Positions 24,256 through 31,465 of a stretch of 49,740 nucleotides of DNA are shown here, one piece after another. Within the stretch, counting starts at the first letter, position 1, and the number at the start of each line of letters is the position of its first letter. The DNA comes from Oscillospiraceae bacterium. GTDB lineage: Bacteria; Bacillota; Clostridia; Oscillospirales; Ruminococcaceae. The stretch lies in the NCBI GenBank assembly GCA_017847875.1, contig JAGASN010000050.1, forward strand, positions 1 through 49,740. The letters are read 5' to 3'. A model generated the notes under the pieces. The model did no database searches, was not told where the DNA came from, and saw only the letters and a program-made list of their open reading frames with translations. Both the position numbers and the translations under genes were made by a program.

Positions 24256-24288
24256 ATGCAAACGGGAAACATAGCACCCGCTTTGCAT
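24256..24288 (+). other. Hairpin in the spacer between small RNAs 5 and 6
   Basis: ATGCAAACGGG (24256-24266) pairs with CCCGCTTTGCAT (24277-24288) apart from one mismatch. The surrounding 24132-24295 also holds GCCC/GGGC and TCCGG/CCGGA pairings. It could be a further RNA without the shared closing stem. Confidence 0.4.
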
Positions 24289-24295
24289 AAACCTT

Positions 24296-24358
24296 AAGAT
24301 ACGGACAGCAATTATTACTTTATTTTTACATAAGATCAGACTTAAAAAGACGTGTCTT
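24296..24358 (+). ncRNA. Y-like small RNA 6
   Basis: Closing stem AAGATACG (24296-24303) with CGTGTCTT (24351-24358), eight pairs with one G-U; GACAGCAA follows the 5' strand, AAAAAGA precedes and TTGT overlaps the 3' strand. Short AT-rich interior. It ends 55 bases before the start of the Ro60-like gene. Confidence 0.65.
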
Positions 24359-24413
24359 GTCCATAAAAAAACAAAAACCTTTTGACATAATTTCCCGAAG
24401 GAGGGATTTTTTC

Positions 24414-25907
24414 ATGCTTGAATTTCTTAAAAAAGAAGCCAACAAAACATATACCGAAAACGGCGCTTTGACCAACCTCAGCACCAATTCCGAATGCCTT
24501 GACCTTTTTGCAACCGTCGGAGCGCTCCGTTCTTCTTCCGATGAGGAAGTTATCGCAAGATTTATGAGAGCTTTTGCGGAAAACCCGGATAACGCCATGA
24601 AGATCCTCTTCTTCACAAGGGATATCCGCGGCGGACTCGGTGAACGCAAAGTTTTCCGCACAATTCTTAAATGGCTTGCGGAAAATGAAGCCGATTCCGT
24701 AAGAAAAAATATCAACTATATTGCCGAATTCGGCCGTTTTGATGACCTTCTTATCCTTTTTGGAACCCCTTGCGAAAAGGATGCAATGGAGCTCATCAAA
24801 AACCAGCTGGAAGCAGATATTGCCGCAATGAACAGCAAAAAGGAAGTTTCCCTTCTTGCAAAATGGCTTCCTTCCGTAAATGCTTCCGCAAAAGAAACCG
24901 TTCTTGCGGCAAAGAAAATTGCAAAATATCTTGGAATGAACGACTGCGAATACCGCAAAACCCTTGTTAAACTCAGAAATTACATAAAAATCATCGAAAA
25001 CAACCTTCGCGAGAAGGATTACACCTTTGATTACGAAAAACAGCCTTCCCGTGCGCTTTTCAAATACCGCAAAGCATTCGGCAGAAACGACGGCGAGCGC
25101 TACAGCGAATTCATCGGAAAAGTTCAGAAGGGCGAAGCGAAGCTCAACGCCTCCAACGTTGCGCCCTATGAACTTGTTGAGCCTTATCTCAACTGGAGTT
25201 TTTATAACAACGGCGAAAGAACTTTTATGAGAGCGATAGAAGAAAGCGAAAGGGAAGTTCTTAACGCAACATGGAACTCTCTTCCGGATTTCGGAAACGA
25301 AAGGAATGCCCTTGCGGTGGTGGATACTTCAGGTTCGATGTATTGGGCCGCAAAACCGCTGCCTGCAGCGGTGGCGCTTTCTTTGGGAATCTATTTTGCG
25401 GAACACAGCAAAGGAAAATTTGCGAATCATTTTATCGAATTTTCTGCAAATCCAAGACTTATCGAAATCAAGGGAAAGGATTTTGCTGAAAAACTTCGTT
25501 ATATCGCAAGTTTCAACGAGGTTGCAAATACTGATATTCAGAAAGTTTTTGATCTTATTCTGAATACCGCCGTAAACAATCATCTTCCGCAAAAAGAACT
25601 TCCGGAAACGCTTTATATTATCTCCGATATGGAATTTGATAACTGCGTTGAAGGAGCCAACGTTACAAATTTTGAGCTTGCAAAACTTAATTTTGCAAGG
25701 CATGGCTATAAGCTTCCGAAAGTGGTATTCTGGAACGTTCAGAGCAGAAACCGCCAACAGCCGGTAACCATGAACGAACAGGGTGTCGCGCTGGTAAGCG
25801 GCTGTACTCCGAGACTTTTCTCCATGGTTATGGAGGGCGACCTTGATCCTTACCATTTCATGATGGAAGTCATCGGAAGCGAACGCTACGCGAAAATCGC
25901 GGCATAA
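24414..25907 (+). CDS. Ro60-like (TROVE/DUF2828-type) VWA protein
   Basis: 497 residues from the ATG at 24414 (GGAGG upstream). The N-terminal ~290 residues are a helical-repeat region with FFTRDIRGGLGERKVFRTIL at 66-85, a motif of Ro60/Rsr-related and DUF2828 proteins. A von Willebrand A domain follows, with MIDAS start AVVDTSGSM (Asp304, Ser306, Ser308) and later YIISDMEFDNC. Ro60 forms a ring that binds Y RNAs on its outer face and misfolded or damaged RNA ends in its centre; bacterial Rsr does likewise. The upstream small-RNA array and downstream rtcB support that role here. Exact family (TROVE versus DUF2828) should be settled by profile search. Confidence 0.8.
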   Translation: MLEFLKKEANKTYTENGALTNLSTNSECLDLFATVGALRSSSDEEVIARFMRAFAENPDNAMKILFFTRDIRGGLGERKVFRTILKWLAENEADSVRKNINYIAEFGRFDDLLILFGTPCEKDAMELIKNQLEADIAAMNSKKEVSLLAKWLPSVNASAKETVLAAKKIAKYLGMNDCEYRKTLVKLRNYIKIIENNLREKDYTFDYEKQPSRALFKYRKAFGRNDGERYSEFIGKVQKGEAKLNASNVAPYELVEPYLNWSFYNNGERTFMRAIEESEREVLNATWNSLPDFGNERNALAVVDTSGSMYWAAKPLPAAVALSLGIYFAEHSKGKFANHFIEFSANPRLIEIKGKDFAEKLRYIASFNEVANTDIQKVFDLILNTAVNNHLPQKELPETLYIISDMEFDNCVEGANVTNFELAKLNFARHGYKLPKVVFWNVQSRNRQQPVTMNEQGVALVSGCTPRLFSMVMEGDLDPYHFMMEVIGSERYAKIAA

Positions 25908-25919
25908 TAACTCTTGTTT

Positions 25920-25965
25920 AAAATCCGCGGTTTTCGTCTTTCTTCGGCGATTGTCGCGGATTTTT
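25920..25965 (+). terminator. Hairpin between the Ro60-like gene and rtcB
   Basis: AAAATCCGCG (25920-25929) pairs with CGCGGATTTTT (25955-25965), with a nested TCGTC/GGCGA stem. It resembles a terminator placed inside the operon, so it may reduce rtcB expression relative to the gene before it, or protect the upstream RNA. Confidence 0.6.
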
Positions 25966-25984
25966 AATAAAGGAGAGTATAATT

Positions 25985-27193
25985 ATGATAGAAATAAACG
26001 GAAAGTATAACAAAGCCATTTGCTATACGCCGGAACTTGAGGAATTCGCAGCGGAGCAGATAAAAGCGGTCTGCGACAGAGCGGAATTTGCGGACTGCAA
26101 AATAAGGATAATGCCGGACGTTCATGCTGGAAAAGGATGTACCATCGGCACCACAATGACCATCACCGATAAGGTCGTTCCGGGAATGGTGGGAGTGGAT
26201 ATCGGATGCGGAATGGAAACGGTCCGTATTGCCGAAAAAAAAATCAACTTTGAAAAACTGGATAATCTTATCAGAAGAGAAATTCCGTCCGGTATGGATA
26301 TCTGCGAAGAGCCGCATCCATATAATTCGGAAATTGATTTGACGGAGCTCCGGTGTGCAAAGCACGTTAACCTTGAAAGAGCAAGAAGAAGCATAGGCAC
26401 TCTCGGCGGCGGAAACCACTTCATAGAAATCGATAAAGGCGAAAACGGCGATCTTTTCATTGTAGTTCATTCCGGCAGCCGCCATATCGGAAACGAAGTT
26501 GCGAAATATTATCAGGAAGAGGGCTACAAAGCCCTTTGCGGAAACGCGGATTATCAGATTGCGGAAACTATTGAACGCCTTAAAGCGGAAGGAAGATTCA
26601 CCGAGATACAGAAAACAGTCAACAAGCTGAAAGCGCAGAAAGAGGCGCTGACCGCTATTCCGAAAGACCTTGCCTATGTTTCCGGCAAACTTTTCGATGA
26701 CTATATCCACGATATGAAAATCATCCAGAAGTTCGCAATGCTCAACCGCAAAGCCATGACGGAAGTTATCATAAACGGAATGGGCCTTACCGAAACGGAA
26801 AGATTCACCACCGTTCATAACTATATCGATACGGATTCGATGATTTTAAGAAAAGGCTCTGTTTCCGCAAGGCTTGGCGAAAAGCTGCTTATTCCGATAA
26901 ATATGCGCGACGGAAGCCTTATCTGCATCGGCAAAGGCAATCCGGAATGGAACTTTTCCGCACCCCACGGAGCGGGAAGACTTATGAGCAGAAAAAAGGC
27001 TTTTGAAAGCCTTTCCCTTGATGAATACAGAAACGAAATGGAAGGGATTTTCACCACCTGTGTCGGGACTGCAACTCTTGACGAAGCGCCTATGGCATAT
27101 AAAAACATCGATGAAATAATTGAACAAATTGAGCCTACTGCGGAAATTATTGAAAGAATAAAGCCGGTTTATAACTTCAAAGCGGCGGAATAA
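25985..27193 (+). CDS. rtcB: RtcB-type RNA ligase
   Basis: 402-residue GTP- and manganese-dependent ligase joining 2',3'-cyclic phosphate (3'-phosphate) and 5'-OH RNA ends. Conserved segments: PDVHAGKGCTIGTTM, GVDIGCGM with metal ligand Cys75, LGGGNHFIE, VVHSGSRHIG, and near the C-terminus APHGAGRLMSR with the His that is guanylylated. All look intact; the length fits the shorter bacterial RtcB class. AAAGGAG precedes the ATG. Placement after a Ro60-like gene and Y-like RNAs matches the RNA-repair operons known from Salmonella (rsr-yrlBA-rtcBA). No rtcA or archease gene is present in the window. Confidence 0.93.
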   Translation: MIEINGKYNKAICYTPELEEFAAEQIKAVCDRAEFADCKIRIMPDVHAGKGCTIGTTMTITDKVVPGMVGVDIGCGMETVRIAEKKINFEKLDNLIRREIPSGMDICEEPHPYNSEIDLTELRCAKHVNLERARRSIGTLGGGNHFIEIDKGENGDLFIVVHSGSRHIGNEVAKYYQEEGYKALCGNADYQIAETIERLKAEGRFTEIQKTVNKLKAQKEALTAIPKDLAYVSGKLFDDYIHDMKIIQKFAMLNRKAMTEVIINGMGLTETERFTTVHNYIDTDSMILRKGSVSARLGEKLLIPINMRDGSLICIGKGNPEWNFSAPHGAGRLMSRKKAFESLSLDEYRNEMEGIFTTCVGTATLDEAPMAYKNIDEIIEQIEPTAEIIERIKPVYNFKAAE

Positions 27194-27196
27194 AAC

Positions 27197-27231
27197 AAAA
27201 TACCCGTTCTCAAAAAGAGCACGGGTATTTT
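27197..27231. terminator. Terminator after rtcB
   Basis: AAAATACCCGTTCTC, loop AAAAA, GAGCACGGGTATTTT; a 15-base stem with one mismatch. It also lies at the end of the convergent minus-strand gene. Confidence 0.85.
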
Positions 27232-27232
27232 A

Positions 27233-28261
27233 TCATTCCTGTTCAAACCAGGTTCCGCTCTGGTCGCTGAAGACGGAAAGCTGGGAATCGATAAGGTTAT
27301 GTATTATCCGGCTGAGAGCTTTTCGTTCAATGGAAACTTCATAAGGATATTTTGCGAGAAAGTTCAGAATGTCCTGTTGGCGAAGGTGGATTTTGCTGTT
27401 GGATTTTTCTTTAAGGATGAGATATACGAAAAGCGGCGCCATGCTTTTTCTGGAATTTGATTTTTTCGGGTGATAATATTCATCAAGCTCGTCCTCTGTC
27501 ATGGTTTCAAGTTTTTCGATGTTGAGCCGGACGGTGTTACCCACCGTTTCCATGGAAACGCCGTATTCATGGAGAACCATTGCCGCCGCAAAAACCTTTC
27601 CTTCGTTTCTTATGATAAATTCCGGTGCGCCGATTTCCATAAGCTTGCAGGTGCGCATGGCCCTTATAATTACAGAGCAGGCACACATCCCTTTACCTAT
27701 TCGGTTTTCGGCTTCTTTCGTAAGATTGTTTCTATCCTGCTCCAGAAGCAAAAGTTCTTCTTCTGAAACGGAAATATCCATATCTTCTCTTAAAATTTGC
27801 TTTTCGATTTCGGTAAGTTTTTCTCCCTTTGAAAGATTTGCGGAAATTCTTTTTATATAATCGATCGTCTGAAGCCGGTCGATTATATCGGAAATGAGAG
27901 TCCGGTCAAATCCGTTATCATCAAAAGGACGGATATACGTATTCCAGATTTCAAAATCATTTTTATCAAGAAGTTCCTTCGCGTTTTCAGGATCGTCGTC
28001 AATATTGTCATAAAGAGCGGCAATTTTTTTAATTCCATCATAAATCGTTCTGAATTTTTCGGAAATTTTCTCAAGATCCGAAAGATTCCAGTTCATCCGG
28101 CAGCGATAACTGTCATTTTCATTGTTGTTTTCAGGAACGTCCGAATACCAGCCGGGAATATAGAGAATTCCGTCCTCATCCGTTCTTTCAAACATAAGCG
28201 AAATATATTCTTCCGGCAAAAGATTTGCGAAACGGGACTTTTTATCAATAATTTCTATCAT
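27233..28261 (-). CDS. Hypothetical protein with winged-helix-like C-terminus
   Basis: 342 residues, soluble and rich in Asp, Glu and Lys. No family recognised for the first ~270 residues, which are largely helical (EKISEKFRTIYDGIKKIAAL, then LQTIDYIKRISANLSKGEKL). The C-terminal ~65 residues, PLFVYLILKEKSNSKIHLRQ then QDILNFLAKYPYEVSIERKA and LSRIIHNLID, look like the winged helix found at the start of WYL-type regulators (helix, QQDIL, RKALSRII). It converges on rtcB across a shared terminator. A DNA-binding regulator is possible. Confidence 0.6.
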   Translation of the reverse strand: MIEIIDKKSRFANLLPEEYISLMFERTDEDGILYIPGWYSDVPENNNENDSYRCRMNWNLSDLEKISEKFRTIYDGIKKIAALYDNIDDDPENAKELLDKNDFEIWNTYIRPFDDNGFDRTLISDIIDRLQTIDYIKRISANLSKGEKLTEIEKQILREDMDISVSEEELLLLEQDRNNLTKEAENRIGKGMCACSVIIRAMRTCKLMEIGAPEFIIRNEGKVFAAAMVLHEYGVSMETVGNTVRLNIEKLETMTEDELDEYYHPKKSNSRKSMAPLFVYLILKEKSNSKIHLRQQDILNFLAKYPYEVSIERKALSRIIHNLIDSQLSVFSDQSGTWFEQE

Positions 28262-28320
28262 AAAAACACCTCTTTCTTCGTTGCCGGGTAATTATAGCAT
28301 ATGAAGAACCAAAAATTACA

Positions 28321-28515
28321 CTATTTTAGAAGCCTCATCAAAACATTTCCGTAACCGACTCGGATATTTCTGTTATCAAACGTCATATCAACGGAAACAC
28401 GGTAGATTCCAAGCCGGACGTTGTTTTTACTGTAAAGCACCTGGTCGCCGTTGTCTTCATACTGGATATAGCCGATTATGCGGTTACACATGTCATTTAT
28501 AATTTCTCTTTTCAT
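28321..28515 (-). CDS. Small beta-rich hypothetical protein
   Basis: 64 residues. The pattern REIINDMCNRIIGYIQYEDN then VLYSKNNVRLGIYRVSVDMT and NIRVGYGNVL consists of short repeated strands of the form 'xxxRxGYYxxxxxxT', seen in small uncharacterised Bacillota proteins often encoded near mobile or regulatory genes. AAAGGAACC precedes the ATG. Located between two minus-strand genes; probably expressed with them. Confidence 0.6.
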   Translation of the reverse strand: MKREIINDMCNRIIGYIQYEDNGDQVLYSKNNVRLGIYRVSVDMTFDNRNIRVGYGNVLMRLLK

Positions 28516-28609
28516 ATTGTTTAGGTTCCTTTCTTTTGAAATGTTGAAATATTATACCAAAAAGAATGTACCAAAAGGGGGACGTCAAGTTTTGCTGGGT
28601 TCTTTATAA

Positions 28610-30163
28610 TCAATACTGAAATCCGGTTTTTCTGCTCCATTCCTCAAAGGCTTTTTTTAAAGGAGGAAAATCATTTATAGGTTCATTGTTTTTTGCAAGA
28701 ACGCGTACAACCTTCTTTTCAAAAACTTCCGCAGCGGCAAGGGCTTTTCCGTTCCGGTACATAACAACCACCGCGCCCTTTTGAGGAATGCTTTCTCCGA
28801 GACAGTTGTTAAGATCTTTTCCGGCCTTTCTGCAATCGGCAAGATTTCTCAGCAGACTGAAAGAATATTCTCCGATACGGATATCGGGAATATCACAAGG
28901 AGAGGTGCTCAGGGGGAAAGAAAATGAAGGCGTCGGAAAAAGCATGATTTCGCCGTAGTTTCTGAAAAAGTTTTTATCCACTTTCCATTTTTTCTGTTCG
29001 GATTTTTTGCCGGAATCCAAAAGGGCGGAATAATTTATTCCGTAGCCGAACATAAAAGCAGGACAGTTCCGGAGACTTTTCAGAAGGCTTTTTTGATTTT
29101 TTGCGGCTGTAAAATCGCTGAAAAATCCGGCAAGTCCCGGATAAATGTGAAGCAGCGCAAGCAGAAAAAAGATATTTTTGTCTTTTAAAATATCGCAAAA
29201 ATAATTGATATCGGAAATTGATGAAAAAAGTTTTTCCGCTTCAGTGATATAGAAAAACAGCCCCGGGTTTTCCGCAAAGATTTTTCTGACGGATTTCATA
29301 TCCGGAAGGAAACTTTTCTTAAGCTGTATCATTGCGCTTTCCGGATTGCGGATTTTTTCGCAGATATCCGAAAAACTTTCATCGGTAAGTTCACCGTTTT
29401 CATCAAACGGAATGGCGTGGTAAAACTCCCGTGGAAATCCGGTAAATTTCGTGAAAAGAACAAATTTCCGCAAAGAAAGCTCGTTTGACGAAAAAGGAAA
29501 ACAGCTTTTTGTAAAATCTTCAAACAGATTTTTAAGCCTGCGGGTTACTATCCGGTTTTCAAAAAGCGGATTTATTTTTTCAAGGCAATCTTCAGCATTT
29601 TCGGAAAAAAGCGTTTTGCCGTCTTCGGTTTCAAATTTATGGAAAACTTCGCGGTGGGAGAAATCAAAAAAGAAAGTTTCAGATACGGAAAAATCATTTT
29701 TTAAAAGGGAAACAAAAATTCCGTTTTCTTTGATTCCAAAAGAAAAATCAGCTTTTTCAGAAGACAGCTTTGCGGATCTTTTGCATTTTGGGCATCGAAT
29801 ATCAAAATACGGTTTCACCGGTTTTTGAATAAAAAGTCTTTTTTCTTCAAATTCTGAAAAGTCTTCCTGAATTCCGGAAAAGCTTCCATTTTCATCAAAA
29901 AACAGCTCCATATTCCCGAAAAACTTACGGACTTTTTTCGGGTTCTTTTCTATCGGGAAATCGTATGCAGGAATTTCCTTTCCGCAAAAAGGACAGCGCA
30001 GAATATGCCTTTTTAAATCCACGTGATCTTCCTTTATTACCGCTTCGGAATATTTTCTGTATTTCCGTGAAAAGAGAATTTTCTGCGCCTTGTAAAAATC
30101 CGTCTTTTCCGTTTTTTCAATGAATTTCCAGCCCGGATTCAATTCTGATTTATAAAACTCCAT
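28610..30163 (-). CDS. PcfJ-like protein with zinc-ribbon motifs
   Basis: 517 residues. Residues ~50-130 carry CPFCGKEIPAYDF and CPKCKRSAKLS, two CxxC pairs that likely form a zinc ribbon. The C-terminal ~100 residues (LADCRKAGKDLNNCLGESIP, then GAVVVMYRNGKALAAAEVF and RVLAKNNEPINDF) fit the PcfJ-like domain (LGxxLxNCLxxY..., then a strand-rich segment and NxP), found in conjugative plasmid pCF10 and many chromosomal loci. No membrane segment. Its role in any locus is poorly known. Monocistronic, divergent from the GIY-YIG gene. Confidence 0.65.
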   Translation of the reverse strand: MEFYKSELNPGWKFIEKTEKTDFYKAQKILFSRKYRKYSEAVIKEDHVDLKRHILRCPFCGKEIPAYDFPIEKNPKKVRKFFGNMELFFDENGSFSGIQEDFSEFEEKRLFIQKPVKPYFDIRCPKCKRSAKLSSEKADFSFGIKENGIFVSLLKNDFSVSETFFFDFSHREVFHKFETEDGKTLFSENAEDCLEKINPLFENRIVTRRLKNLFEDFTKSCFPFSSNELSLRKFVLFTKFTGFPREFYHAIPFDENGELTDESFSDICEKIRNPESAMIQLKKSFLPDMKSVRKIFAENPGLFFYITEAEKLFSSISDINYFCDILKDKNIFFLLALLHIYPGLAGFFSDFTAAKNQKSLLKSLRNCPAFMFGYGINYSALLDSGKKSEQKKWKVDKNFFRNYGEIMLFPTPSFSFPLSTSPCDIPDIRIGEYSFSLLRNLADCRKAGKDLNNCLGESIPQKGAVVVMYRNGKALAAAEVFEKKVVRVLAKNNEPINDFPPLKKAFEEWSRKTGFQY

Positions 30164-30263
30164 ACAGACCCCCTAAGTTGTTTTCGGTTTTATGTTACCG
30201 AAAACAATGTATCGGAAATGGTACATAGAGTTTGGCATAATAGTTTAAAAAAAGAAAAAGAAG

Positions 30264-30272
30264 TGCTATAAT
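30264..30272 (+). promoter_or_regulatory. Extended -10 element before the GIY-YIG gene
   Basis: TGCTATAAT, an extended -10 without a good -35, 36 bases before the start codon, preceded by an A-rich tract that could serve as an UP-like element. Confidence 0.5.
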
Positions 30273-30307
30273 CAGGATAGATTTATGTAAAGAGAGGGAA
30301 TAATCGT

Positions 30308-31447
30308 ATGAACAAAAAAAGTATTGAAAAAGAAAAAATAATAAGTACCCTTGACGGCGACGGCGCAGAAAACCGTTTTTACGTTTACGCTCTTTGCGAT
30401 GAAAATCACAGCCCCTTTTACATAGGAAAAGGTGCGGGCGGAAGAGTTTGGGCACACGAAGAAGGCAAAGAAAAAGAAACAGAAGAAATCGAAAAGAAAA
30501 GTGTGAGCAAAGAGGAAAAAGAAAAAATGCTCGAGGAACTTTCCGAAAAATACAAAAAAATTGATGAGATAGGAAAAGATAAAGTTGAGAAGGTTATTAT
30601 CAAATGGGGACTTACGGAGCCGGAAGCCTTTATGGCAGAATCCGCGCTTATAAATCTTTGCAATTATCCCGACAAAACTCTTACAAACGTTGTAAGCGGT
30701 CACGCAAGCGAAGCCGAAAAGAAAAACGGAACCGAATTCGGAAACGCAGAAAAAACAAAAGCACGTTCCGTAAACGATTTTCTTGAAGATTGCTGTAAGG
30801 AATTGTTAATTCTTGAAAAAAGCGATATTGTAAACCCCGAAGGTGAAAGCGTTTTAAAAGAATTCGGCAAAACAAAGATTCTTTTTATAAACATTGGGGA
30901 TAATTATTCCAAATGCAAAGGCGAATCAGACGGAGGAAAAGACTGGGAGATAATGGAAACAGCCCGCGGATGCTGGAAGATGGCCGAAAAAAGAAAACCG
31001 GACTATCTTTTTGCAACAAACAATTCGATAATCCGCGGCGTTTATAAAATAAAAGAAATAAAAAGTGTTCTTGCCGTCAACATCGAAGAAAAAGAAGACG
31101 ATTTCCGCAAGTTCCCCGAAGAATTAAAAGAAAGGGAATTGAAAGTTATTAAACAGCTGAAGGAATATCCTGATGTAGACAGCATCGAAGAACTTCCGGA
31201 TGATGGAGCGGCTTTTAAAGAACTTATAAACAATGATAAATCGGATTCCCGCGACAAAATGAAAAACAACGAAATAATAAATTACGACGATGAATTGAAA
31301 AAATGGAAACAGCGCAAGTATATTACTTGCGAACCGGTTGATGAGAAGACAAAAGGAATCTTTTGCGGAAAAGTTATCAAGAAAAGAGAAGCTGACGGAT
31401 ATAAATCCATTTTCGGAAGCGGAAACCCTATAAAATATAACTATTAA
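30308..31447 (+). CDS. GIY-YIG domain protein
   Basis: 379 residues. An N-terminal GIY-YIG nuclease fold (about 22-110): FYVYALCDENHSPFYIGKG with the following RVWAHE, and the catalytic-type Glu in EPEAFMAESALINL. This is the LEM3-like/COG3680 variant, in which GIY is replaced by VYAL and YIG by FYIGKG. A long charged Lys/Glu linker follows, then KILFINIGDNYSKCKGESDG and WKMAEKRKPDYLFATNNS with SIIRGVYKIKEI, a domain common in proteins predicted to act on nucleic acid. GAGAGGG precedes the ATG. Followed after 18 bases by the DUF2779 gene, so the two nucleases probably form an operon. Confidence 0.78.
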   Translation: MNKKSIEKEKIISTLDGDGAENRFYVYALCDENHSPFYIGKGAGGRVWAHEEGKEKETEEIEKKSVSKEEKEKMLEELSEKYKKIDEIGKDKVEKVIIKWGLTEPEAFMAESALINLCNYPDKTLTNVVSGHASEAEKKNGTEFGNAEKTKARSVNDFLEDCCKELLILEKSDIVNPEGESVLKEFGKTKILFINIGDNYSKCKGESDGGKDWEIMETARGCWKMAEKRKPDYLFATNNSIIRGVYKIKEIKSVLAVNIEEKEDDFRKFPEELKERELKVIKQLKEYPDVDSIEELPDDGAAFKELINNDKSDSRDKMKNNEIINYDDELKKWKQRKYITCEPVDEKTKGIFCGKVIKKREADGYKSIFGSGNPIKYNY

Positions 31448-31465
31448 AAAATAAGCGTTGATAAA

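Noticed and set aside
23594..24358. CRISPR array
   Set aside because: The recurrent parts are short and occur as paired stem halves with unequal inserts; there are no constant-length repeats or spacers and no cas genes beside it.
24382..24387. TTGACA just before the Ro60-like gene as a -35 box
   Set aside because: The ribosome site and start codon lie where the -10 and transcript start would need to be.
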